Source: CBINFS01 sp966250015 (GTDB lineage Bacteria > Bacteroidota > Rhodothermia > Rhodothermales > DASSAV01). Taken from it: a stretch of 64,000 bases of DNA. The first letter of the stretch is position 1; every line of letters begins with the position of its first letter. The DNA lies in assembly GCA_966250015.1 (NCBI GenBank), contig CBINFS010000002.1, positions 124,001 to 188,000 of the forward strand. The letters run 5' to 3'. This document shows positions 1 to 8,836 of this stretch, in pieces. The notes beneath the pieces were generated by a model, which saw nothing but the letters and a program-made list of their open reading frames with translations, was not told where the DNA came from and did not search any database. A program made the translations under genes and the position numbers.

Positions 1-174
1 CCGCTGGCCGAGAAGTCGAAGGAGCTCATCCAGGCTTTTACCGGCGGGGACCCGGGCATAGCGCAATCCCTGAACCGGATGTATGAGCAGGAAGACGTCG
101 AAAAGGTGTCGCACGGGATGATGGATAAAGCCCTGATGGACTACATGGCACGCTCCCGCGCGTGTGGCGATTGA
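1..174 (+). CDS. C-terminal fragment of a TipAS-domain protein (MerR-type regulator likely)
   Basis: The window opens inside a reading frame that is open from base 1 and stops with TGA at 172-174, leaving 57 residues. The fragment includes LIQAFTGGDPGIAQSL, then RMYEQE and a MMDKALMDYM stretch. This is the usual C-terminal end of the TipAS drug-binding domain, which in most proteins follows an N-terminal MerR helix-turn-helix and senses thiopeptide-like or other bulky ligands. The DNA-binding half lies outside the window, so the MerR assignment is inferred from family architecture. It converges on ruvB, with a palindromic hairpin between them. Confidence 0.75.
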   Translation, partial: PLAEKSKELIQAFTGGDPGIAQSLNRMYEQEDVEKVSHGMMDKALMDYMARSRACGD

Positions 175-197
175 TTGAAAACAGACCGGAGCGCATA

Positions 198-223
198 TCC
201 CGGAGACCACGTGCTCTCCGGGA
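198..223. terminator. 26-bp imperfect palindrome between convergent genes
   Basis: The arms TCCCGGAGA (198-206) and TCTCCGGGA (215-223) are perfect inverted repeats, and the core CACGTG (208-213) is itself palindromic, flanked by one C:C mismatch. It sits between the stop of the TipAS gene and the stop of ruvB on the opposite strand. That suits a two-way transcription-ending hairpin. There is no clear T-run directly after it on either strand, so intrinsic termination is an inference. Confidence 0.4.
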
Positions 224-237
224 CAGCCCGGCAAAAA

Positions 238-1263
238 CTAAACAAACAGCTCACCCGTTTTAACGGGGGGATTGAGTCCGAAGTGAGCGTACGTGCGGGC
301 CGTGGCGACGCGGCCTCGCGGCGTGCGCTCGAGAAAACCTTCCTGGATGAGATAGGGTTCGTAGACCTCCTCGATCGTGCCGGCGTCTTCACCGACGGAG
401 ACCGCGAGGTTTGAGAGGCCGGTCGGACCGCCCCCAAACTTTTCGACCAGGGTGAGCAGGATTCGCACGTCCATCTCGTCGAGACCGCATTCGTCCACGT
501 CGAGGGCGTTGAGTGCCATGTCGGCGATCTCGTGGGTCACCCGTCCCGCTCCTTTCACTTCGGCGAAGTCGCGCGTCCTGCGCAGGAGGCGGTTGGCGAT
601 ACGCGGGGTGCCCCGGCTGCGTCGGGCAATCTCATACGCCCCTTCAGGCGAGACCTCGATGTTCAGAATCTTCGCCGAGCGCATCACGATGCGTTCGAGC
701 AGGTCGGCGGTGTAGTAATCGTAGCGGAAATCGATGCCGAACCGGGCACGGAGGGGAGCCGTAAGCAAGCCTTTACGCGTCGTCGCGCCTACGAGTGTAA
801 AAGGCGGGAGGTTGATCTTGAGGCTGCGTGCGTTCGGGCCCGAATCGATCACGATGTCGATGTGATAGTCCTCCATCGCAGAGTAGAGGTACTCCTCGAC
901 GACCGGGGTCAGCCGGTGAATTTCGTCGATGAACAGCACGTCTCCCTCGTTGAGGTTCGTCAGGATACCCGCAATGCTCGCGGGCTTGTCGAGCACGGGG
1001 CCGCTGGTCGTTTTGATGTCGGCGCCCATCTCTTCGGCGATGATGTAAGCCAGCGTGGTTTTGCCCAGGCCTGGAGGGCCGGAAAGCAGCACGTGGTCGA
1101 GCGTCTCGCCGCGCTGGAGAGCCGCCGTCATGAAGACACGCAGGTTATCCTTGATTTTTTGCTGCCCGATGAACTCGTCGAGCCTGCTCGGTCGTAACGC
1201 TTTTTCGAAATCTTCGTCAGTCCCGATTCTTCGCAGGGGGGCGGACGTATCTTTATTCGCCAT
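238..1263 (-). CDS. ruvB: Holliday junction branch migration DNA helicase RuvB
   Basis: RuvB is the hexameric AAA+ motor that, with RuvA, drives branch migration of Holliday junctions in recombinational repair. From the ATG at 1263 the protein has 341 residues, normal for the family. Walker A GPPGLGKT is at residues 62-69, Walker B VLFIDEIH near 109-116, and the arginine-finger region TAPLRARFG near 168-176. A C-terminal winged helix ends the chain (PYLIQEGFLERTPRGR). A GTG in frame at 1275 is an alternative start giving four more residues; neither start has a convincing Shine-Dalgarno site. ruvA and ruvC are not adjacent. Confidence 0.97.
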   Translation of the reverse strand: MANKDTSAPLRRIGTDEDFEKALRPSRLDEFIGQQKIKDNLRVFMTAALQRGETLDHVLLSGPPGLGKTTLAYIIAEEMGADIKTTSGPVLDKPASIAGILTNLNEGDVLFIDEIHRLTPVVEEYLYSAMEDYHIDIVIDSGPNARSLKINLPPFTLVGATTRKGLLTAPLRARFGIDFRYDYYTADLLERIVMRSAKILNIEVSPEGAYEIARRSRGTPRIANRLLRRTRDFAEVKGAGRVTHEIADMALNALDVDECGLDEMDVRILLTLVEKFGGGPTGLSNLAVSVGEDAGTIEEVYEPYLIQEGFLERTPRGRVATARTYAHFGLNPPVKTGELFV

Positions 1264-1425
1264 TTCTTTGAGCACCGATTTTATTCTAATCGCAGAATAA
1301 AGGTAAACTTAAAGGGTGACAATAGCCCGTCAGGGACGCCCACGTTCGAATGTATTTCATATTTCACGTGGAGACGGCTCCTTGATGTTGACAAACTAGG
1401 ACCTGAATTCTACGTTTAAGGCATT

Positions 1426-2016
1426 ATGTTTGCTGTAGACGATATACTTATCTCCAACGATCTGCTCGACGCCGAGTTTTCGTGCAATCTGGGCGCCTGC
1501 CTTGGCGGCTGCTGCGTGCAGGGTGAGGCCGGAGCGCCGCTCGAAGCGGATGAGCGCGCACAACTGGAAGCGGTGCTTCCCAGGGTGCGTAAATATCTCT
1601 CTCCGGAGGCGCTTCGTACCATCGACGAAAAAGGCGTTTGGGAAGAGATCGAGCCGGAGCACTACGTCACGACCTGCGTCGACAACGCCGAATGCGTGTT
1701 TGTGATGTATGAAGGCCCGGTAGCGAAATGCGCGATACAGAAGGCTTACCAGGAAGGGCGTGTGGATTTTCCCAAGCCCATATCCTGCCACCTGTATCCG
1801 ATCCGCGTGCAGCGCTACGGTGACATTGAGGTACTCAACTACGAACAGATAGCGCTCTGTGATCCGGGCCGAAAATACGGCGCCCGGTGCGGCGTCGACC
1901 TGGCCGATTACCTTAGAGAGCCGCTCATACGGAAGTATGGGGAGGCGTGGTACGAGCAGTTTCAAGAGATAAGGCGAGCCCGAAAAGAGATCGTCTTCGA
2001 TGTAGTACGAGAGTGA
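1426..2016 (+). CDS. DUF3109 family protein
   Basis: A 196-residue cytoplasmic protein of the DUF3109 family, which is widespread in Bacteroidota and has no established function. It is cysteine-rich in a fixed pattern: CNLGACLGGCC near residues 20-30, then single Cys residues in VTTCVDNAEC, KCAIQ, SCHLYPIR, ALCDPG and ARCGVD. This resembles the YkgJ-type CxxCC family thought to bind metal or an Fe-S cluster. It lies 21 bp upstream of rpoN on the same strand, so the two may be co-transcribed. The metal-binding idea is inferred from the cysteine spacing. Confidence 0.85.
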   Translation: MFAVDDILISNDLLDAEFSCNLGACLGGCCVQGEAGAPLEADERAQLEAVLPRVRKYLSPEALRTIDEKGVWEEIEPEHYVTTCVDNAECVFVMYEGPVAKCAIQKAYQEGRVDFPKPISCHLYPIRVQRYGDIEVLNYEQIALCDPGRKYGARCGVDLADYLREPLIRKYGEAWYEQFQEIRRARKEIVFDVVRE

Positions 2017-2037
2017 GGGATTCCGAGCGAGATTGTT

Positions 2038-3534
2038 ATGCTTAACCTGCAACAAAAGCAGTCACTTCAGCAAAAGCTGTCGCCGCAGCAGATTCAGTAT
2101 ATCAAGCTGCTGCAGCTGCCGACGCTTGCGCTCGAGCAGCGGATCAAGGCGGAGCTTGAGGCTAATCCCCTTCTCGAAGAAGGAGATGAGCTGGAAACTG
2201 AAGAAAGAGCAACGGAAGAAGAGGTACGCGAGAACGCAGACGAAACAACGGAGGAAGCCGAACAGCAGGAAAGCGCCGAAGAAAATGAGTACGACTGGGA
2301 AGAGTATCTGAATAATCCCGACGACCTGTACGGCTACAAGGCGAGAGTCGATCAGAGCGATGAGGAGGATCGGCGGGAGATTCCGATTCCGGCCGCCACC
2401 ACCATGACCGAGCACCTCACCGATCAGCTCTCCTTTCTGGACCTCACAGAAGCAGAGTACGTGGTGGCCGAGCAAATAATCGGGTCGATCGACGAGGATG
2501 GGTACCTCCGCCGTCCACTCGAATCGATCATCGACGACATCGTGTTCAACCACGGGATCATGCTGGACGAGCAGCAGGTGGAGGACGTGCTCAAGCGGAT
2601 TCAGCGGCTCGATCCCGTTGGAATCGCCTCGCGTAGCCTGCAGGAGTGCCTGCTCGTGCAGCTCGAAGTGATGCCTGAGGACACGCCCGGTCGCGACGTT
2701 GCCATCCAGATCATCCGCGATGCCTACAAAGCCTTCACGATGAAGCACTTCGATGCCATCATGAAGCGGCTCAACATCGACGGCGAGGCGCTCAAGGAAG
2801 CGTTCGACCTGATCCTGCGGCTGAATCCCAAGCCGGGGGAAGGCGACTTCGTCGCGCAGCAGAATTACATCACGCCGGACTTCATGGTCCGCTACGACGA
2901 AGGAGAGTTTATCATCACGTTGAACGGCCGGAACGAGCCGCAGCTGCGCATCTCCAGGCACTACCGGCAGATGCTCCAGCAGCTCTCGGACGATCAGAAG
3001 CGTGATACCCCTTCGCGAAACGGCGTCGACGCGGAGACGAAGCTTTTCCTGAAAAACAAGATGGAATCGGCGCGGTGGTTCATCAACTCGATCAACCAGC
3101 GTCGCCACACCATGATGAAGGTGATGGAAACCATCGTGGCGATTCAGGAAGAGTTTTTCAAGTATGGCGAAGGCCACCTCAAGCCAATGATCCTGAAGGA
3201 CGTGGCCGAGAGGATTGGCATGGACATCTCGACGGTCAGCCGCGTCGTAAATGGGAAGTACGTCCAGACCGAGTTTGGCGTTTACGAACTGAAGTACTTC
3301 TTCTCTGAAGGCCTTTCGACGGATACTGGCGAGGAGGTTTCCAACAAGGAGGTCAAAGCCATCATCAACACGATCATCGAGCAGGAGGATAAGCGGAAGC
3401 CGCTCTCGGACCAGAAGATCGCCAAGATGCTCGAAAAGCGTGGTTTTCAAATCGCCCGGCGTACGGTTACCAAATACCGCGAACAGCTCGGCATTCCGGT
3501 CGCTCGTCTTCGTAAGGAGATCGTGCTGAGCTAG
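2038..3534 (+). CDS. rpoN: RNA polymerase factor sigma-54
   Basis: Sigma-54 directs RNA polymerase to -24/-12 promoters that need an ATP-dependent enhancer-binding activator. The 498-residue protein shows the full family layout. Region I is Gln/Leu-rich at the N terminus (LNLQQKQSLQQKLSPQQIQ), followed by a very acidic region II (about residues 45-90). The core-binding domain comes next, then the helix-turn-helix (DISTVSRVVNGKYVQT). The diagnostic RpoN box ARRTVTKYRE is at 473-482. It follows the DUF3109 gene by 21 bp. Its TAG stop shares the four bases CTAG (3531-3534) with the stop of the convergent membrane-protein gene. No enhancer-binding activator gene was recognised in the window. Confidence 0.97.
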   Translation: MLNLQQKQSLQQKLSPQQIQYIKLLQLPTLALEQRIKAELEANPLLEEGDELETEERATEEEVRENADETTEEAEQQESAEENEYDWEEYLNNPDDLYGYKARVDQSDEEDRREIPIPAATTMTEHLTDQLSFLDLTEAEYVVAEQIIGSIDEDGYLRRPLESIIDDIVFNHGIMLDEQQVEDVLKRIQRLDPVGIASRSLQECLLVQLEVMPEDTPGRDVAIQIIRDAYKAFTMKHFDAIMKRLNIDGEALKEAFDLILRLNPKPGEGDFVAQQNYITPDFMVRYDEGEFIITLNGRNEPQLRISRHYRQMLQQLSDDQKRDTPSRNGVDAETKLFLKNKMESARWFINSINQRRHTMMKVMETIVAIQEEFFKYGEGHLKPMILKDVAERIGMDISTVSRVVNGKYVQTEFGVYELKYFFSEGLSTDTGEEVSNKEVKAIINTIIEQEDKRKPLSDQKIAKMLEKRGFQIARRTVTKYREQLGIPVARLRKEIVLS

Positions 3535-4484
3535 ATCGTTTCGTCTTCTTGGCCCTGAGGGGGGTGCTCGGGTTCAGACAGGCTCTGTTCGGGCTGAGGG
3601 GGCGTCGGAAGCTCGACCGGCTGGACCCGCTCGAAAAACGCAACCTCACTGCCAAACCACCCGACCGTCGCGGCCGATCTCGCCACCAAAATGAGCTGCT
3701 GCAGGCCGAAGAGCAGTCCGAGGGACCAGGAAGACGTCGTCGTTATTTGCCTGTCCGGGAGGATCGGAAGCAACAACAGCGCTGCCCCGATGCCGAGCCA
3801 TATCGCATACAGGGTTATGGAACCGGGATGACGGAAAGGCCACCGTACACTCCTGTGCCACGCCTCGGACAGGCGAAGCCCCCCGGCAATGTAGAGGATC
3901 CGCCCGTAGTCCTGCATGAGGTTGAGCATCGTGAAGCACAGGAGGAGCAGAAACGGCAAAATCACGCCGTAAATCCAGAAGGAGCCTACCTCACCCGGCC
4001 AGATCACGGACAAACCAAAAACGGCGACCAGGATCACCAGCAGGCCGGCCGCCGCGACGGGGAAGTATCCGACCGTCAACAACAACGTCCCCGGGGTGTA
4101 CCGCAGGATGCCTCGGAAGAACGCAGCACTTTGCCTGGCATTTAATGCGGCTATTAGTCCGGCTGTGGAGGCGATTTTCCAGAGTATCGCCAGGAGGATC
4201 GCCGGAATTACGACGGCCCCGAATCGAGCCAGCCGCTCCAGTACATCTCCTTGAAAGTCCATCCACAGGACGTGGTCAATACCCCGGCTCAGCTCGACGT
4301 CAAAACCCGTATCGCCCGTTACGGAGAGGAAAGTCGTGTAGACGGGCGCCGTCAGGAAAAACGCGGCGATCAGGTTGACGAAAGCGAGCAGGACGACGAG
4401 CCCGATGTGGTTCCGGATGGCACACAGCCCCAGTAAAAAGGATTCGCTTACGGCCTTATCGGTTGAAAGGACTGGCTGCTCCAT
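3531..4484 (-). CDS. Polytopic membrane protein of unknown function
   Basis: A 317-residue integral membrane protein with about six hydrophobic segments (near residues 28-48, 90-112, 135-160, 168-192, 222-243 and 252-270). It ends in a Pro/Glu-rich cytoplasmic-looking tail (PTPPQPEQSLSEPEHPP). The layout resembles DUF4013- or YciC-like uncharacterised membrane proteins, but no motif allows a firm family call. The gene starts 9 bp after the M1 peptidase stop on the same strand, so the two probably form an operon. Its stop codon overlaps the rpoN stop from the other strand. Confidence 0.8.
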   Translation of the reverse strand: MEQPVLSTDKAVSESFLLGLCAIRNHIGLVVLLAFVNLIAAFFLTAPVYTTFLSVTGDTGFDVELSRGIDHVLWMDFQGDVLERLARFGAVVIPAILLAILWKIASTAGLIAALNARQSAAFFRGILRYTPGTLLLTVGYFPVAAAGLLVILVAVFGLSVIWPGEVGSFWIYGVILPFLLLLCFTMLNLMQDYGRILYIAGGLRLSEAWHRSVRWPFRHPGSITLYAIWLGIGAALLLLPILPDRQITTTSSWSLGLLFGLQQLILVARSAATVGWFGSEVAFFERVQPVELPTPPQPEQSLSEPEHPPQGQEDETI

Positions 4485-4493
4485 AGATACACG

Positions 4494-6464
4494 TCAGAAA
4501 AGGCCTGCGAGGAGGTAAAAGAGCTGCTGAAGCCAGACGGTGGCTTTGAGCTGCATCTTTCGGGCAAACAGGTCGCCTGGTTCGGCCGCCTTGCGGTTGT
4601 TGAACCGGTTGACGTCGAGCCAGACCCGGTTGTCCGGATCGACGTACACTTCGCTGACCTCCCGGTTGAAGAACAGGGTGTGGCTGCTGTCTTTTCCGTC
4701 CCAGGACACCAGGTCGGAGGTGCCGTCGGCAAATGAAACCCTGATTTCCTGCGGGAAATGGCCGTCCGCCAGACGCCGAATGACGATCCGGCTCGAACCC
4801 GTTTCCGGATCGTTCCTGATTTCCTCAACGGCGTAGTCGACGACGGCAGTCCCGTATACAAACTGGTCGAAAAACCAGTCCAGGTCCAGCCCAGAGACCT
4901 CTTCGGTGATCTGAAAGAAGTCACGCGTGGTCGGATGGCGGAAGCGCCAGGTTGAATAGTAGGTTTTCAGGATTTCCTGCATGGTATTCCAGCCGAGCAG
5001 GTGCTCGAGGCTCGTCAGCACCACGACGGGCTTAGAGTAAGAAGCCCGGGCGTATTCGCTCGTCGATCCGTACTCCCACGATCGGCCGAAAAGTGCTCCT
5101 CTCGACGGGTTACTCTCGGAATACTGAGTGCGTTGGAAAGCGCCGTTTGAGGTACGGAGGCCGGGAAACGCAAGCACGGAACCAGTCCCGTACGCCGTGT
5201 CCATAATCCTTGCCTCCAGGTAGGAGGTGAAGCCTTCGTCGAGCCAGGCCTCCTCGAATTCGTTGCTTGCGATCAGGCCGTAGAAGTACTGGTGAACGAG
5301 CTCGTGGATCGTGGTCATCTCGGTGACGCGAAACCAGGGCGGAAGCGCGTAAGCGGTGCCGCAGGTTATCAGCGTCGGGTACTCCATGCCGTTGCTCCCG
5401 TCCCGGCCGTCGACCAGCGTCAACGTCGTATATGGGTAGGGACCCACCCACTCGTCCAGTTTCTCCAGGGCAATCTTCGCCGCTTCGAAGTGGCGGTCCG
5501 CCTGGCGGCGGTGCTCGGGCTGGATAAGAAGCCGGATCTGGACGTGACGCCACTGCTCAGTCAGCTCCAGGAAGGTGGGGCTGGCGGTCCAGGCAAAGTC
5601 GTGAACGTCTTCGGCGCGGTATACGACCGTCCGTGTGCTGTCATTTTCGGATTCGGATATCCGGACGCCGGTGGCGCCCACCAGGTATTCCTTCGGGAGT
5701 GTTATGGAAACCTCGTAGACGCCGAAGTCGGCGTAGAACTCGCTGTTGGCGTGGAACTGGTGGGTGTTCCAGACGCCGCGGGGTGCATCGGCGGGTACGT
5801 AGCGCTGGCCGGGGACTTCGAGGACGCCTATTTTCGGAAACCATTGCCCGACCATAAAAAAGAATGATCCGTCCGGGTTTTCTGCCCAGCCGGTTCGGGC
5901 GAACACGCGGGGGAGCTTGGCTTCGAAGTCGATGTCGAGCCGGATGGTTTCTCCGGGCGGCACCGGTTCGGGGAGTTTGACCGATGCGACGGTCCGGTCG
6001 TTGGGGTTGTGGTCGTCCGGCTGGATGAACCGCAGGCCATCGGTGAGGTTTGTCACCGATTGGCCATCTTCGACGAGCATCATGCGGACGACGTCGATTC
6101 TTCCCATCCGGTCCTGGCCGGAGGTACTGAACCCCCGATGGTACCCTCCTCCCTCGCGCATGAACGTGCTGTTTTCGTCCCTGAACGCGTTCAGATAGAG
6201 GTGAAACTGTAGCTCGTCGACCGGAGCTTTGTCGGGGTTTCGCCAGTAGAGCCGCTGCGAGCCTGTCAGGGTACGGCTTTCAGGATGGAGTGTGACCTCG
6301 ATTTCGTAGCGGACACGCCGGTCACTGAGCGGTGTGTCCGACACGGTGGCCTTCTGGGCAAAAATACAGGCTGGAAACAGGAGGGCGCAGAACGTGAGCG
6401 TAAGTAGTGAGGTTAACCCGTAAAGAGAGAACAATTTACGGCCGGGTATCGAGAAAACTCCCAT
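4494..6464 (-). CDS. Exported M1 family metallopeptidase
   Basis: A 656-residue zinc peptidase of the M1 (aminopeptidase N/LTA4 hydrolase) group. The zinc site is HELVH at residues 387-391, with the third ligand E410 in WLDEGF exactly 19 residues on. The upstream GMEYP motif takes the place of the classical GAMEN exopeptidase motif. The N terminus carries a signal peptide (hydrophobic residues about 14-36 ending CIFAQ), so the enzyme acts in the envelope or outside. The N-terminal beta-sandwich domain is typical of M1. No T9SS tail is present. The ATG start overlaps the start codon of the divergent HMG-CoA lyase gene inside one CATG (6462-6465). Confidence 0.92.
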   Translation of the reverse strand: MGVFSIPGRKLFSLYGLTSLLTLTFCALLFPACIFAQKATVSDTPLSDRRVRYEIEVTLHPESRTLTGSQRLYWRNPDKAPVDELQFHLYLNAFRDENSTFMREGGGYHRGFSTSGQDRMGRIDVVRMMLVEDGQSVTNLTDGLRFIQPDDHNPNDRTVASVKLPEPVPPGETIRLDIDFEAKLPRVFARTGWAENPDGSFFFMVGQWFPKIGVLEVPGQRYVPADAPRGVWNTHQFHANSEFYADFGVYEVSITLPKEYLVGATGVRISESENDSTRTVVYRAEDVHDFAWTASPTFLELTEQWRHVQIRLLIQPEHRRQADRHFEAAKIALEKLDEWVGPYPYTTLTLVDGRDGSNGMEYPTLITCGTAYALPPWFRVTEMTTIHELVHQYFYGLIASNEFEEAWLDEGFTSYLEARIMDTAYGTGSVLAFPGLRTSNGAFQRTQYSESNPSRGALFGRSWEYGSTSEYARASYSKPVVVLTSLEHLLGWNTMQEILKTYYSTWRFRHPTTRDFFQITEEVSGLDLDWFFDQFVYGTAVVDYAVEEIRNDPETGSSRIVIRRLADGHFPQEIRVSFADGTSDLVSWDGKDSSHTLFFNREVSEVYVDPDNRVWLDVNRFNNRKAAEPGDLFARKMQLKATVWLQQLFYLLAGLF

Positions 6465-7353
6465 GCAACTCCCTCTGACGGTAAGCTTGTGCGAAGTTGG
6501 CCCACGGGACGGGTTTCAGTTTGAAGATAAGCCAATTCCCGTTGAATTGAAGGCGCGTGTCATCGAAGGGCTGGTCGAGGCAGGACTGAAGCGTATTCAA
6601 GTTACCTCATTCGTCCATCCAAAATGGGTGCCCCAGATGGCTGATGCGGAGGAGCTTTGCAGACTTCTTCCAGCCCGTCCGGACGTCGTGTACAGCGGGC
6701 TCGTGCTCAACCGTAAGGGTCTTGAAAGGGCGCTCGGCGCCGGGCTGTCACAGATCGATCTGTCGCTCGCCACCAACGAGCAACACAGCCGGGACAACGT
6801 GAACATGTCGGTCGATGAGGCGGCCAGGCAGGGCGTCGAAATGGTTCGGGAGGCCACGGCGGCAGGCCGTTCCGTACAGGTCGGATTGCAGACCGTCTTC
6901 GGCTATGCCCGGCCGGGGGATACGCCGGTAGAGCGCGTGCTGAACCTGATCGACCGCTTTCTCGGCCTGGGGATCGAGTCGCTGTCGCTGGCCGACACGA
7001 CGGGCCTCGCGAACCCCGTGCTCGTTCAGGAGACGCTGGACGCCGTTCGGGAAGTAGCAGGGGATGTACCCATCGTGCTTCACCTGCACGATACGCGCGG
7101 GCTCGGCCTGGCCAACCTCTATGCTGCGCTGAACGCCGGAATCACCCGATTCGATACCTCGATGGGAGGGCTCGGGGGTTGCCCCTTCATTCCCGGAGCC
7201 GCTGGAAACGTGGCCACCGAAGACGTCGTGTACCTGCTTTCGTCGATGGGCATCGATACGGGGATCGACGTAGCCAGCGTCGCGAAGTGTACGCGGCTCG
7301 TGGAGGAGTTTCTGGGCAAGAAGCTACCGGGGAAGATGCACCACCTCGTCTGA
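6463..7353 (+). CDS. Hydroxymethylglutaryl-CoA lyase
   Basis: This enzyme cleaves HMG-CoA to acetyl-CoA and acetoacetate, usually in leucine degradation. The protein has 296 residues, the normal size for the bacterial form. It opens with the family signature EVGPRDGFQ near residues 11-19. It has metal-site histidines in LHLHDTRGLGLAN and a catalytic-loop cysteine in GGLGGCPFIPGAAGN. The active-site loop and TIM-barrel order match the DRE-TIM metallolyase superfamily. No other leucine-catabolism gene is in the window. It converges on the aldehyde dehydrogenase with a 3-bp gap. Confidence 0.93.
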   Translation: MQLPLTVSLCEVGPRDGFQFEDKPIPVELKARVIEGLVEAGLKRIQVTSFVHPKWVPQMADAEELCRLLPARPDVVYSGLVLNRKGLERALGAGLSQIDLSLATNEQHSRDNVNMSVDEAARQGVEMVREATAAGRSVQVGLQTVFGYARPGDTPVERVLNLIDRFLGLGIESLSLADTTGLANPVLVQETLDAVREVAGDVPIVLHLHDTRGLGLANLYAALNAGITRFDTSMGGLGGCPFIPGAAGNVATEDVVYLLSSMGIDTGIDVASVAKCTRLVEEFLGKKLPGKMHHLV

Positions 7354-7356
7354 GCC

Positions 7357-8721
7357 TCAGGCTATCCAGACGGTTTTTATGTTGACGAACTCCCGGATGC
7401 CGTAGGAAGACAGCTCGCGCCCGTAACCGCTTGCCTTGATGCCCCCAAAGGGCAGGCGCGGATCGCTTTTCACCATCCCGTTCACGAAGGCGCTGCCGAC
7501 CTCGAGCCGGAGCGCGACCTCCTCGCCCTTTTTTTCGTCCCGAGTAAAGACGGCGCCGCCGAGCCCGAACGGACACTGGTTGGCGAGCTCGACGGCGTGG
7601 TCGACGTCCCGGGCCGCGATGACGGACGCAACGGGCCCGAAAATTTCCTCCTCGAAGGCCACCATTCCGGGCTTGACGCCGGTAAGGATGGTCGGCTCGA
7701 AGTAAAACCCTTCCCGGTCCAGCCGTTCTCCCCCCATTAACACCGTCGCCCCCTGTTCGACTGACCGGGAAACCTGCTTCTCTAGTCCTTCGAGCGTCTG
7801 TTCGGTAGCCACCGGGCCGATGTTCGTGCTGGTTTCCATCGGGTCACCAATCTTGAGCTCCCCGATCTTCGCGGCGAACCGGTCCAGGAATGCGTCCATT
7901 ACGGCTTCCTCGACGATGAACCGTTTGGCTGCGATGCAGCTCTGGCCGTTGTTCTGCATCCGACTATTCACCCCCGTCTCGACGGCGTCGTCGAGATCGG
8001 CGTCGGCGAGCACGATGAAGGGGTCGGAGCCTCCCAGCTCGAGCACGGTCGGCTTAAGCATTTTACCGGCGATGCTTCCGACGGACCTGCCGGCGCCTTC
8101 GCCGCCAGTGAGCGTTACGGCGCGGATCCGGTCATCCTCGATGATGCGCGGAACCGCACCGGAAGAAACGATCAACGCCTGAAATTCGTCCTGATTAAAA
8201 CCGGCTTCATTCAGCAACTGTTCGATGTCCTGGGCGCAGCCCATCACGTTGGAGGCGTGCTTTAGGAGGGCGACGTTGCCCGACATCAGGGCGGGGGCGA
8301 CGAAGCGGAAGACCTGCCAGAATGGGAAGTTCCACGGCATGATCGCCAGGATGGGACCCAGAGGCAAAAAGGCGACGTAGCTTCTGGAAGCGTCGGTGTC
8401 GACCGGCTCTGGCTGGAGAAATTGCTCGGCGTTTTCGGCGTAATAGCGGCAAACCCAGGCACACTTTCTCGCCTCTGCGTTGGCCTGGGTGATCGGTTTA
8501 CCCATCTCGCGGGTCATCCGCGCTGCCAGGACGTCGGCGTTCGACTCCAGGAGGTCGGCGGCCCTGAGCATCTTCCTCGCTCGTTCGGCGAAACTCGTGC
8601 GTTTGTGCCGCTCGAATGCGGCCTCGGCGCGAGCGAGCCGTTCCTCTATTTCCTGTTCCGAAAACTCCTCGTACTTCGCAATGATTTTTCCGGTCGCGGG
8701 GTTGATGCTGACGATACTCAT
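7357..8721 (-). CDS. NAD(P)-dependent succinate-semialdehyde dehydrogenase-type aldehyde dehydrogenase
   Basis: A 454-residue member of the ALDH superfamily, closest to the short Sad/YneI branch that oxidises succinate semialdehyde to succinate. The catalytic cysteine is C262 in NNGQSCIAAKRF and the general base E228 in VLELGGSDPF. The PWNFPFWQ motif marks the cofactor-binding region. It starts at an ATG at 8721. The upstream region to rnc is shared and divergent, with a possible TAnnTTTG promoter element reading toward this gene at 8740-8747. Substrate specificity cannot be fixed from sequence alone; other short-chain semialdehydes are possible. Confidence 0.88.
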   Translation of the reverse strand: MSIVSINPATGKIIAKYEEFSEQEIEERLARAEAAFERHKRTSFAERARKMLRAADLLESNADVLAARMTREMGKPITQANAEARKCAWVCRYYAENAEQFLQPEPVDTDASRSYVAFLPLGPILAIMPWNFPFWQVFRFVAPALMSGNVALLKHASNVMGCAQDIEQLLNEAGFNQDEFQALIVSSGAVPRIIEDDRIRAVTLTGGEGAGRSVGSIAGKMLKPTVLELGGSDPFIVLADADLDDAVETGVNSRMQNNGQSCIAAKRFIVEEAVMDAFLDRFAAKIGELKIGDPMETSTNIGPVATEQTLEGLEKQVSRSVEQGATVLMGGERLDREGFYFEPTILTGVKPGMVAFEEEIFGPVASVIAARDVDHAVELANQCPFGLGGAVFTRDEKKGEEVALRLEVGSAFVNGMVKSDPRLPFGGIKASGYGRELSSYGIREFVNIKTVWIA

Positions 8722-8805
8722 CTATAGCCTCACAAATGGCAAAAGTAGTTTCCAAAAGACAGGTCAATCATTAAAATATTAACTGTGTAAAACGAATAAC
8801 CGTTG

Positions 8806-8813
8806 TATCTTTG
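8806..8813 (+). promoter_or_regulatory. Bacteroidota-type -7 promoter element before rnc
   Basis: TATCTTTG at 8806-8813 matches the TAnnTTTG -7 consensus of the Bacteroidota primary sigma factor exactly. The expected start point would lie about 15-20 bases upstream of the rnc GTG. A TGTG sits about 18 bases further upstream, only loosely like the -33 TTTG. A second exact match, TACTTTTG, reads the other way at 8747-8740 toward the aldehyde dehydrogenase. The element match is seen; promoter activity is inferred. Confidence 0.5.
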
Positions 8814-8836
8814 CCGTAATTAAATGCCGGTCCCGT

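Noticed and set aside
1388..1416. TTGACA-type promoter before the DUF3109 gene
   Set aside because: TTGACA is present but the paired element is poor (TACGTT) and would start transcription only a few bases before the ATG.
2062..3450. 462-codon open frame antisense to rpoN
   Set aside because: No domain or motif; it is the complement of a clear sigma-54 gene with all its hallmarks.
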